A stretch of 64,000 nucleotides of DNA from Myxococcus stipitatus DSM 14675 (GTDB lineage: Bacteria; Myxococcota; Myxococcia; Myxococcales; Myxococcaceae), in NCBI RefSeq assembly GCF_000331735.1, contig NC_020126.1, positions 4,154,001 through 4,218,000 on the forward strand, given 5' to 3'. The position numbers and the translations under genes are program-made. Numbering within the stretch: position 1 is the stretch's first letter; each line of letters begins with the position of its first letter. The notes beneath the pieces are model-generated. The model was not told where the DNA came from. It did no database searches and saw nothing but the letters and a program-made list of their open reading frames with translations. Shown here piece by piece: positions 23,979-32,012 of this stretch.

Positions 23979-25859
23979 ATGTCCCTGCCCTCGGACAGCG
24001 ACTATCAGACGGCGCTCCAGAACCCTCGGCGGGCCTTCGCGGACGAGGAGCTGCGCGACGGCGTCGTGGAGCGGGGGACGGGCGTCATGGCGGGGATGCC
24101 TCGGCCTCGCTCCGGCAACTTCGCGACCATCTACAAGGTGACGTGCGGCGAGAAGTCCTATGCGGTGCGCTGCTTCACGCGCTCCTATCCGTACGACTTG
24201 CAATCGCGTTACCTCGAGATCGAGCGGGCCCTGGAAAAGCGCCGGCTGCCGTACACGGCGGACTTCTCGTTCCACCCACGGGGCATCTTCGTGCGAGGGC
24301 GGTGGTGGCCCATCGTGAAGATGGAGTGGATTCAAGGCGAGAGCCTGGAGCGCTACGTCGGGCGCCACCTGCACGAGAAGGAGAAGCTGTTCTGCCTCGC
24401 CGCGGAGTGGCTGGACCTCCTGATGTCATTGCGCCGCGCGGGCGTCGCGCACGGTGACCTCCAGCACGGCAATGTCCTGGTCACGGACGAGGGGCTGCGG
24501 CTCGTCGACTACGATGGGATGTGTGTGGCCGCCCTGGAGGGACGTGAGAGCCACGAGCGGGGACACGCGAACTACCAGCACCCCGGGCGGGACCCGCGCT
24601 TCTTCGACACGCGGCTGGACGCGTTCTCGGGCTGGGTGGTGTGGCTCTCCCTGGTCGCGCTGGCGCACGAGCCGTCGCTCTGGGAGCGCTTCCAGGGCGG
24701 AGATGACTGTCTGCTGTTCCGCCGCCGGGACTTCGCCGCGCCGGACCGCTCGCCCTTGTTCCAGGCGCTGCGTGCCTCGTCGAACGAGACGCTGAGGGAG
24801 TACGTGGCGGGGACGTTGTCGTCGCTCCTGTCCACGGCGCCCGAGCAGGTGCGCGCGGTGGAGGTGCGCGCCGACGGTCCCGCACCGGCGGCCGACGTGG
24901 AGGACAGCAAGGTGGTGGCCCACACCCGCGCGCTGGAGCGCTACATCGCGCCACCCCGGCCGCCGCCGCGCGTGTTCTCCCAGGACGACCAGACCGAGCG
25001 CAGCCTGGCCAGCGGGCTGCTCATCGCCGCGGGCCTGGGGCTCATCCCCAGCGTGGTGTTCTCACCCCTCTGGCTCACGGGGGTGGGGCTCGTGGGCGGG
25101 CTGGGGCTCGCGCAGGTGCGCGCGCTGTTTCACAAGGAGACGGCGGTCCAGGAGTTCACCCGGTGGAGGAAGCAGTGGGGCACCGCGCGCGAGGCCCGAG
25201 CCCGGTTCGAGGAGCGGCTTGCCCGACTCCGCGCCGACGTCCAGGGCCGCGTGGCGCGCGGGCAGGATGCGCGTGTGCGGCTCGAGCAGGAGCAGACAGC
25301 GCTCCATGACTGGATGGAGGACGTGCGCCGCCGGAACCTCGAGCTGGACCGGTCGGAGCTGGACCGCATCGAGGGCCGACATGCACACCTGGACCGCGAG
25401 GAGCTGAATGCCCGCAAGGACCTGGAGGCGGAGCGGCGAGCCTGGGACGGGGACGTGGAGCTCCAGGCCCGCCTCTCCGAGACCGAGCGACGCCAGGCGC
25501 TGTCGGGGTTCACCCAGCGGACCGAGGAGCTCGTCCAGCACTTCGACGCGCGGCGCGAGGCGCTGGAGGCCGAGGAGGAAGAGTCCATCGCCCGGGCCAA
25601 GGCCCATGGCACGCTGTCGCCCGACTACCGGTCGGCGCTGGAGCGGGGACAGGTCCTGGTCGGACAGCTGAAGAGAGACTCCTCGGGGCTCGCCAGCCTG
25701 GAGCGTGAGCAGGCCGCTCTACGGCGTGAGTGCATCCGGCTGTGCTGGCGTGGGATGGAGGCCCGGCGCGCGATGGAGACTCATGGCGCCCCCAGCTTCT
25801 GGAAGTTCGTCGAGGGGCTCATGCAAGGCATCTTTCAAGACACCAAGGGAGGCCGCTGA
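23979..25859 (+). CDS. Protein-kinase-like membrane protein with coiled coil, third member of the triad
   Basis: This 626-residue protein has a kinase fold in residues 40-290, with the catalytic loop HGDLQHGN at 158-165 and DYD at 177-179 in place of DFG. The usual ATP-binding VAIK lysine position reads Arg64 in YAVRCF, so activity could be altered. Two adjacent hydrophobic segments (about 343-380) follow. A long charged, Glu/Arg-rich coiled coil (about 395-590) comes next, then a conserved-looking C-terminus. Kinases of VWA-PP2C-kinase triads share the HGDL catalytic loop. The stop overlaps the next gene by 1 base (TGATG). It is probably a membrane-tethered sensor kinase antagonised by the preceding phosphatase. 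Confidence 0.8.
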   Translation: MSLPSDSDYQTALQNPRRAFADEELRDGVVERGTGVMAGMPRPRSGNFATIYKVTCGEKSYAVRCFTRSYPYDLQSRYLEIERALEKRRLPYTADFSFHPRGIFVRGRWWPIVKMEWIQGESLERYVGRHLHEKEKLFCLAAEWLDLLMSLRRAGVAHGDLQHGNVLVTDEGLRLVDYDGMCVAALEGRESHERGHANYQHPGRDPRFFDTRLDAFSGWVVWLSLVALAHEPSLWERFQGGDDCLLFRRRDFAAPDRSPLFQALRASSNETLREYVAGTLSSLLSTAPEQVRAVEVRADGPAPAADVEDSKVVAHTRALERYIAPPRPPPRVFSQDDQTERSLASGLLIAAGLGLIPSVVFSPLWLTGVGLVGGLGLAQVRALFHKETAVQEFTRWRKQWGTAREARARFEERLARLRADVQGRVARGQDARVRLEQEQTALHDWMEDVRRRNLELDRSELDRIEGRHAHLDREELNARKDLEAERRAWDGDVELQARLSETERRQALSGFTQRTEELVQHFDARREALEAEEEESIARAKAHGTLSPDYRSALERGQVLVGQLKRDSSGLASLEREQAALRRECIRLCWRGMEARRAMETHGAPSFWKFVEGLMQGIFQDTKGGR

Positions 25860-26788
25860 TGCGATGGATGACGGCGCTGGTGCTGTCCTGGCTTTGGGCG
25901 GGGGAGGCGCTGGCGGCGGAGCGGGTGTCGCTCCAGTCGGTGGTGGATGGATTGGCGGTGGAGGCCACCCGGCTGGCTCCGGGGGCGGACATCGCCATCG
26001 CGGTGAAGGACTCGAGGACGGGAGAGTACGCGGGGAGCGCCGACACGGTGCCCCACATCTCCGCGAGCTCGGCCAAGGTGTTCTGGGTGGCCGCGGCGCT
26101 GAAGAAGGCGGAGCTGTCCCAGGTGACGCCGCTGGCGGAGAAGGTCTTCCGCACCTCGGACAACGAGGCGTCCGGGGCGGTCATCGACCTGGTGGGCGGG
26201 CCCGATGCCATCAATGACTATCTCCGCTCGCTCGAGGTGAAGAACACCGCGCTGACCAAGTGGAACTATGGCAAGCCGAGGCGGGCGACGAACTCGCCGC
26301 AGGTGATGGGGAATGACAACTACTTCTGCGCGGCGGACGCGGTGAGCTTCCTGCATCGCCTGGGGAAGGGGGAGCTGCTCAAGCCCAAGTCCACCGCGCG
26401 GCTGCTCGCGTGGATGGAGCTGACGCCTCGGGAGGGGTGTGGCGGATGGCTGGGGACGATGCTCCCGCCCAAGGTGCGCGCGTCGCTGCGGCACAAGGGC
26501 GGGTGGCTGCCGCCGGGCTGCTGCTCCGATGACTCCCGCTACAACGTGCTCAACGAAGTGGGGTTGGTGCGGCTGCCGGACGGTGGCCACTACGCGGTGG
26601 CCATCCTCGCGGCGAGGGGGGCGGACTGGCCCAGGCAGGCGTTCTTCGTCGAGCGGGCCTCGTGTGTGCTCTATCGCTCGCTGGCGCGAGACACGACGCT
26701 GGACTGTGGGGATGCGCTGGCGAAGCAGGGCGGCCCCGCGCCCGTGCGGGTCGAGGACGGCGGAACGCCACCTGATTACGATTGCTGA
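25859..26788 (+). CDS. Secreted class A beta-lactamase-fold serine hydrolase
   Basis: This 309-residue exported protein has a signal peptide (MRWMTALVLSWLWAGEALAA) and the three penicillin-binding signatures: SxxK with Ser70 and Lys73 in ISASSAKVFW, SDN at 100-102 and KGG at 213-215 in LRHKGGWLP. I do not see a clear omega-loop Glu of true class A beta-lactamases, so it may be a DD-peptidase-like or other esterase and not a resistance enzyme. A paired Cys-Cys in PGCCSDDS and further Cys suggest disulfides. The ATG at 25859 overlaps the kinase stop by 1 base, so it is in the triad operon. That is unusual and makes it a candidate output or partner. Confidence 0.78.
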   Translation: MRWMTALVLSWLWAGEALAAERVSLQSVVDGLAVEATRLAPGADIAIAVKDSRTGEYAGSADTVPHISASSAKVFWVAAALKKAELSQVTPLAEKVFRTSDNEASGAVIDLVGGPDAINDYLRSLEVKNTALTKWNYGKPRRATNSPQVMGNDNYFCAADAVSFLHRLGKGELLKPKSTARLLAWMELTPREGCGGWLGTMLPPKVRASLRHKGGWLPPGCCSDDSRYNVLNEVGLVRLPDGGHYAVAILAARGADWPRQAFFVERASCVLYRSLARDTTLDCGDALAKQGGPAPVRVEDGGTPPDYDC

Positions 26789-26853
26789 CGGAGTAGAGGA
26801 TTCGTCGTGGCAGCTCGAAGCGCGCCAGGCGCCTTGGGCTAACATCCAGGACC

Positions 26854-27306
26854 ATGCTCCTCCTCGCCGCGTCCTCCAGGTCCTCCGGGTTGCCGCCCTG
26901 GCTCGCCATCGCGTTCTTCGTGGTGTTCTTCGTGGGCATGACCGGGCTGAGCTCGCTGGTGGGGGGCTGGTACCGGCTCGGGCGGCGCTACGCGACGAAG
27001 CGGGCCCTGCCAGACACGAACATCCGCGGCATCACGGTGCGGGTCGGCCTGAGCAACTATCGAGGGGCGGTCACCGTGGGGGCAGATGAGGAGGGCCTCT
27101 ATCTGTCCCCCATGTTCCTCATGAGGCCGTTCCATCCGCCCCTGCGCATCCCCTGGGCCGCGTTGAGGGCTCGGACGCGGCGGTCGGACTGGACCTACTT
27201 CGGCAAGAGCTTCGACCGGATGGAGGTGGGCCCGGAGCGAATCGTGGTCCACATCGAGTCGTTGGTCATGGACGGCTTCGTCCGATACCTGCCGCCCCTG
27301 GGCTAG
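26854..27306 (+). CDS. Small membrane protein with PH-like domain, unknown function
   Basis: I do not recognise a family with confidence for this 150-residue protein. One strong membrane segment lies at about residues 13-37 (LAIAFFVVFFVGMTGLSSLV). The remainder is a beta-rich domain with GAVTVGADEEGLYLSPMF and IPWAALRARTR, the pattern of bacterial PH-like domains that sit on the cytoplasmic face of membranes. Its stop overlaps the converging amidase stop by 4 bases. Codon use matches neighbours, which supports coding. The start at the ATG is the only reasonable one, as the preceding 65 bases are intergenic. Confidence 0.65.
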   Translation: MLLLAASSRSSGLPPWLAIAFFVVFFVGMTGLSSLVGGWYRLGRRYATKRALPDTNIRGITVRVGLSNYRGAVTVGADEEGLYLSPMFLMRPFHPPLRIPWAALRARTRRSDWTYFGKSFDRMEVGPERIVVHIESLVMDGFVRYLPPLG

Positions 27307-28754
27307 CCAGCCTCGGCGCGGGACGCGTGCACGGGCGGGCGGCGCACGGCCCAGGGGCGTGCCTCCTCCAGCTGCCCCGCGAGCTGGAACAGCGTCGCCT
27401 CGTCCGCGAAGCGCCCCACGAACTGGACGCCGATGGGCAGGTCCTTCTCATTCCAGTGCAGCGGGACGGACATCGCGGGCTGTCCCGTCACGTTGTAGAG
27501 CGCCGTGAAGGGAATCCGCGTGAAGCAGTGCCGGTACCACTCCCGCGCGCTCATGGGGACGTTGGCGTTGAGCTCGCCCAGCTCGAACGGCGGCACGGCG
27601 GTCGTCGGCGTGAGCAGCACGTCGTGGTCCACGAAGAACGCGCCCACGGTGCGGCAGACCTGGTTGAAGACGGTGAGCGCGTTCTGGAGGTCCGTGGCCT
27701 TCAGCGAGCGGCCATGCTCCACCACCGCCAGCGTGGTGGCCTCCAGCGTGTCGAGATTCACCGGGCGCCCCATGATCTGCCCCAGCATGTCCACCGTCGC
27801 CGCCTGGTACGTGCTCCAGGCCGTCACCATGGCCTCCACGAGGGCCGCGTCGTCGTAGACGGGGGCCGCCTCGACCAGCTCATGCCCCAGGGACGCGCAC
27901 AGCCGCGCCACGTCGTCCACCGCCGCGACGTTGTCGGGACTGACGGGCACCCCCGAGGCGGCCTTGCGTGAGACGGCGATGCGCAGGCGCCCGGGCTCCC
28001 GGCGGACCTCCTCGAGAAAGGGCCGCGCCGGGGGCGGTGCGTAGTGCGGCTCGCCCACGCCGGGGCCATGGATGGCGTCCAGGATCGCCGCGCTATCCCG
28101 GACGGAGCGCGTCAGCACGTGCTCGATGGCCAGGCCGTTGATGGCCTCGCCCGCGTCGGGCGCGAGCGTATTCCTGCCTCGCGTGGGCTTCATCCCGAAC
28201 ACGCCACAGAGCGCCGCCGGGACGCGCAGGGAGCCGCCCCCGTCGTTGCCATGCGCCACGGGGACGATGCCCGCGGCGACCGCCGCCGCCGAGCCTCCAC
28301 TGGACCCACCGGAGCTGCGCCCCAGGTCCCACGGGTTGCGAGTGGGGCCCCGCAGCACGGGCTCCGTGGACGCGTTGTTGCCCAGCTCCGGCGTGTTCGT
28401 CCGGCCCATCATCACCAGGCCCGCGCGGCGGAAGCGCTCCATCAGCACCGTGTCATGCGGAATCACCAGCCCGCGCGCCAGCCGGCTCCCCACCTCCATC
28501 GGGACCCCGGCGGCGTGCAGCGCCAGGTCCTTGATGAGGAAGGGCACACCGGTGAAGGGACCCTGAGGCAGTCCGTTCCTCAGCGTCGTCCGCGCATCCT
28601 CTTCCCGGACGTCGATGACGGCGTTGAGCTTGGGATTGACGCGCGCGATGGCCTCGAGCGCGGTGCGAAGCAGCTCCTCGGGAGAGACTTCCTTGCGACG
28701 AACCAGCTCCGCCAGACCGATGGCGTCGAATCGGGTGTAGTCATCCAGGTGCAT
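27303..28754 (-). CDS. Amidase signature-family amidase
   Basis: This 483-residue amidase of the Ser-cisSer-Lys class would hydrolyse carboxylic amides or act as a GatA-like paralogue. The triad is visible as Lys75 in PFLIKDLAL, cis-Ser151 in GGSSGGSAAAVA and nucleophile Ser175 in DGGGSLRVPA. Full length and no signal peptide indicate a complete cytoplasmic enzyme. It is not next to gatB or gatC, so a stand-alone catabolic amidase is more likely than the tRNA-linked enzyme. It lies 29 bases downstream of the acyltransferase gene on the same strand and converges on the PH-like membrane protein gene. Confidence 0.9.
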   Translation of the reverse strand: MHLDDYTRFDAIGLAELVRRKEVSPEELLRTALEAIARVNPKLNAVIDVREEDARTTLRNGLPQGPFTGVPFLIKDLALHAAGVPMEVGSRLARGLVIPHDTVLMERFRRAGLVMMGRTNTPELGNNASTEPVLRGPTRNPWDLGRSSGGSSGGSAAAVAAGIVPVAHGNDGGGSLRVPAALCGVFGMKPTRGRNTLAPDAGEAINGLAIEHVLTRSVRDSAAILDAIHGPGVGEPHYAPPPARPFLEEVRREPGRLRIAVSRKAASGVPVSPDNVAAVDDVARLCASLGHELVEAAPVYDDAALVEAMVTAWSTYQAATVDMLGQIMGRPVNLDTLEATTLAVVEHGRSLKATDLQNALTVFNQVCRTVGAFFVDHDVLLTPTTAVPPFELGELNANVPMSAREWYRHCFTRIPFTALYNVTGQPAMSVPLHWNEKDLPIGVQFVGRFADEATLFQLAGQLEEARPWAVRRPPVHASRAEAG

Positions 28755-28783
28755 GAGGCCCTCGGGGGGGTCCAGGTCATCGT

Positions 28784-29632
28784 TCAGGGGTCATGAATCC
28801 ACTCAGCGGATGATTCTCTCCCGAGCCGGGCTCTCGCGGCACGCTCTTCCTGGCCCAGCGCGGTGATGGTGGTGACCAGCCGCTCCGAGACTTGTTTGTA
28901 GACGCGAGTCCCACCTGGCTGCGCGAGCAGGTCATCCAGGGCGAGCGGCTCGCCGAAGACGAGGACGACGGGCGAGCCCGTGCGCAGGAAGTTGCCGGAG
29001 AACTGGCGGACGAGGTTGTTGCCGAGGCCGTTGATGAAGAGGGGCAGCACCGTGGCCCGGGACTGATGGATGATGCGGCCCACGCCGCTCTGGGCGGGCA
29101 AGAGCGTGTAGGGGTCCGGGCCCTGGTTGCGGGTGCCCTCGGGGTGGACGCCGGTGAGGGTGCCTCCCCGCTGGAGCAGTCGGACCACCTCTTGGAGGCT
29201 GGCGAGGTTGAGCGACTGGCGGCTCCGCTCGCGGAACAGCGGCGGATACATGGCGAAGAAGCTCATGCTCCCGTTCACCAGGAACCCGAGCGCGGAGTCG
29301 TAGAAGAAGTTCGAGCGCACCGGGAACACCATCCGGTGGTGCAGGCCCTGTCGCATCAAGAAGGCGCCCGTGACGTAGAGGTCGAAGAAGCTCCGGTGGT
29401 TGCTCGCCAGGACATAGCTCTTCGCGGGGTCGAGCGGCGGCACCCGCTCGTAGCCCACGACGTGCAACAGGTGGCGGTTCGCGAAGTGGATCCACCGGGC
29501 CCCCACCGAGCGCTGGCACCAGCGGATGGCGGTGTCGAGCCGGCCCGGCTCGAAGCTCTCGCGGACCATCCGGATGTACAGCCGCTCCATCCTGCTGAGC
29601 GCTTCCTGTTCGTGCAGCTCGGTGTGCCTCAC
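28784..29632 (-). CDS. PlsC-like phospholipid/glycerolipid acyltransferase
   Basis: This 282-residue acyltransferase has the HX4D motif in ASNHRSFFDLY (His79, Asp84) and the acyl-acceptor motif HPEGTRNQG. A moderately hydrophobic region near residues 100-130 should contact the membrane. It probably transfers acyl groups to a lysophospholipid or related lipid at the inner membrane. The start is a GTG at 29632 with GGGGGCA upstream; an in-frame ATG 14 codons later is an alternative. It differs clearly from the two acyltransferases in the aryl-polyene operon. It is followed by the amidase gene 29 bases on, possibly cotranscribed. Confidence 0.83.
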   Translation of the reverse strand: MRHTELHEQEALSRMERLYIRMVRESFEPGRLDTAIRWCQRSVGARWIHFANRHLLHVVGYERVPPLDPAKSYVLASNHRSFFDLYVTGAFLMRQGLHHRMVFPVRSNFFYDSALGFLVNGSMSFFAMYPPLFRERSRQSLNLASLQEVVRLLQRGGTLTGVHPEGTRNQGPDPYTLLPAQSGVGRIIHQSRATVLPLFINGLGNNLVRQFSGNFLRTGSPVVLVFGEPLALDDLLAQPGGTRVYKQVSERLVTTITALGQEERAARARLGRESSAEWIHDP

Positions 29633-29904
29633 ACTGCCCCCGTTCGCCTTCGAGGATAGGCACTCGCGTCACAGGGCATGAGAAATCGGGAGCTGCGTGT
29701 GACTCCTCACGCCACTCTATCCACCACTCAACAGGCAGGGCCCACCCAGGGACACTGGGACGCTTCTCCGCAGCGGAACCGCGCATGACGCACAGCGACA
29801 ACTGATGCAATCCGGTAACTCGAAATGCGGAGTGTCCGGGGAGTATCCTGATGCGCGCGAAGGCGGCGCTCTCCGCCACGAGTTCCGAGAAGGAAGTCCC
29901 CCCT

Positions 29905-31944
29905 ATGTTCATGTCTGGTCGTCTGTGGAGCCGGGGTGCCCTGGCTCTTGTCCCTCTCGCGTTGGGGTTGGCGTGTGGTCCTGTCCAGGAGGGCGAGGCC
30001 CCCGCGCCCGTCGAGCCCGCCGCGAACACCGCGCAGCAGCTGGCCGCGCCTGGGTTCGCCGAGCTGCATCACCACATGTTCGCGGAGGAGGCGTTCGGTG
30101 GGGGCTGGTTCCACGGCAGCTACACCGGCGCGCTGGCGGACTGTGACGGCGGTCTACCCGAGAGCGACCATGCCCGGGTCCGGATGGACCTGAGCAACAT
30201 GCTCAATCTCTGTCCCAACACGGGCGGCGTGGACCTGAGCGGCAATCCCATCCTGAAGGCGCTCTTCGGCGTGGGCGGCGCGGTGGGCTCGGAGTTCATC
30301 GGCAAGATCGAGGGCACGGAGGGCGACACGGGCCTCCACCTGGGGCGCAGCAAGCTCAACACCCAGTGGCCGCGCTGGGACACCATCGCGCACCAGCAGG
30401 CGTGGGAAGGGTGGCTTCGGCAGGCGCACCAGGGCGGCATGTCCCTGGTCATGGTGTCGCTGGTCAGCAACGAGTTCCTCTGCAAGGCGCTGCCGTACCA
30501 GAACATCTCCCGCCCGTGTGACGAGATGGCGGACGTGGACGTCCAGCTCCAGATGGCGCGTGACTTCGACGCGCGCAACGACTGGGTGGAGATTGCCCTG
30601 TCGCCCGCGCACGCGCGCACCATCATCGCGTCCGGCAAGCTGGCCATGGTGCTCTCCATCGAGGTGAGCAAGCTGTTCGGCACGAAGAACTGGAGCACGG
30701 AGCTGGACCGGCTCCACGCGCTGGGCGTGCGCTCGCTCCAGCCGGTGCACCAGTTGGACAACCGCTTCGGCGGCGCGGCACTGCACAACGCCATCTTCCA
30801 GGCGGCGCAGTTCCTGGAGAACTGTCACATCGACACCGACTGCGGCGTGACGACGAGCACCATGACGCTGGGCTTCGACGTGTATCGCGACGCGGCCGGC
30901 AACTGCCGCAACACCAAGGGCCTCACCGCGGACGGCAAGGCGCTGGTGCAGGCGATGATGAACAAGGGGATGCTCATCGACGTGGCGCACCTGTCCGAGC
31001 GCGGCCTCCAGGACGCCTTCACGCTGGCCCAGGCGAACACCTACTACCCGCTGGTCATCTCGCACGGCCACTTCCGCGAGGTGATGAACCCGAAGCTGGC
31101 CGACGACGAGAAGACGACGCCTTCCTGGGTGATTCGTCACCTGCGGCAGACGGGTGGCATCTTCGGCTTGCGCACGGCGCATGACGAGGCGCGCACGTAC
31201 ACGAAGTCCGGCGTGGCCAACAACTGCCACGGCTCCTCGCGCTCGCTGGCGCAGGCGTACGAGTTCGGCCGCCAGGGCCTGAAGGTGCCCATGGCGTTCG
31301 GCGCGGACCTCAACGGCTTCATCCAGCAGACGCGTCCGCGCTTCGGCGACCACGGCGCGTGCTCCGCGACGTTCCAGGCGGAGGCGGATGCACACGCGCG
31401 TCAGCAGGACGTCGCGGGGCCGGCGCGGCTGGGCACGGGCTTCGACGACTACGGCCTGGCGCACGTGGGCTACCTGCCGGACCTGCTGAAGGACCTGGGC
31501 CGCGTGGGCGCGAACACCTCCGCGCTGTCGGGCTCCGCGGAGACCTTCCTGAAGGTGTGGGAGCGCGCCGTCAACCCGCGCACGGGCATGGCGGACGCGG
31601 CGGCGGACATCGACACCACGGGCGTGGCCACGTACGTGGACAAGGGCACGCGTGAGGCGCAGTACCCGCAGCTCTGCGGCCAGGCCTACGCCCCGGACTC
31701 CAAGGTGGTGGGCGAGTCCTGCCGCTTCAAGGAGGAGTGCATCAGCGACGCGTGCACCGCGTCGGGCTGCAACAGCGTGGGCACGTGCATCTGCGACCAG
31801 GAGACCGACTGCGCGAGCAGCCAGTACTGCGGTTGGGGGCTCAACAGCGGCAAGTGCCAGCCGAAGAAGGCCAAGGGGGCGACCTGCCTGTATGGCAAGG
31901 AGTGCCTGTCCGGTACCTGCCGCTGGACGCTGACCTGCGGTTGA
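29905..31944 (+). CDS. M19 (membrane dipeptidase-like) lipoprotein with Cys-rich tail
   Basis: This 679-residue predicted lipoprotein has a signal peptide ending in the lipobox LALGLAC at about residues 20-25. The body is a metallo-hydrolase barrel of the renal dipeptidase (M19) type: LHHHMF near the N-terminus, then LIDVAHLSERGL and LVISHGHFREV, the typical M19 strand-end motifs. The C-terminal 80 residues (about 600-679) are rich in Cys, with 12 or more in a spacing such as GESCRFKEECISDACTASGC, an EGF/Dickkopf-like stalk common on myxobacterial surface proteins. The ATG at 29905 has AAGGAAG upstream. It is divergent from the acyltransferase gene. The insertions between motifs are long for the family, so substrate may differ from dipeptides. 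Confidence 0.8.
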   Translation: MFMSGRLWSRGALALVPLALGLACGPVQEGEAPAPVEPAANTAQQLAAPGFAELHHHMFAEEAFGGGWFHGSYTGALADCDGGLPESDHARVRMDLSNMLNLCPNTGGVDLSGNPILKALFGVGGAVGSEFIGKIEGTEGDTGLHLGRSKLNTQWPRWDTIAHQQAWEGWLRQAHQGGMSLVMVSLVSNEFLCKALPYQNISRPCDEMADVDVQLQMARDFDARNDWVEIALSPAHARTIIASGKLAMVLSIEVSKLFGTKNWSTELDRLHALGVRSLQPVHQLDNRFGGAALHNAIFQAAQFLENCHIDTDCGVTTSTMTLGFDVYRDAAGNCRNTKGLTADGKALVQAMMNKGMLIDVAHLSERGLQDAFTLAQANTYYPLVISHGHFREVMNPKLADDEKTTPSWVIRHLRQTGGIFGLRTAHDEARTYTKSGVANNCHGSSRSLAQAYEFGRQGLKVPMAFGADLNGFIQQTRPRFGDHGACSATFQAEADAHARQQDVAGPARLGTGFDDYGLAHVGYLPDLLKDLGRVGANTSALSGSAETFLKVWERAVNPRTGMADAAADIDTTGVATYVDKGTREAQYPQLCGQAYAPDSKVVGESCRFKEECISDACTASGCNSVGTCICDQETDCASSQYCGWGLNSGKCQPKKAKGATCLYGKECLSGTCRWTLTCG

Positions 31945-31952
31945 GCCGAGGG

Positions 31953-31990
31953 CCCGGGGTGCGCATCGCCATTGCGCCGCGCACCCCGGG
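31953..31990 (+). terminator. Strong hairpin terminator between the M19 lipoprotein and helicase genes
   Basis: CCCGGGGTGCGC (31953-31964) pairs perfectly over 12 bases with GCGCACCCCGGG (31979-31990), with a 14-base loop, starting 8 bases after the stop codon. It is the longest perfect GC stem I found in the window. No T run follows. It should separate the lipoprotein gene from the helicase gene. Confidence 0.6.
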
Positions 31991-32012
31991 GGCGTAGGGA
32001 GTCCCCACTCCC

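Noticed and set aside
25859-26788. Reading the SxxK protein as an antibiotic-resistance beta-lactamase
   Set aside because: The omega-loop Glu of class A enzymes is not evident and context is a signalling operon, so I kept a neutral serine-hydrolase call.
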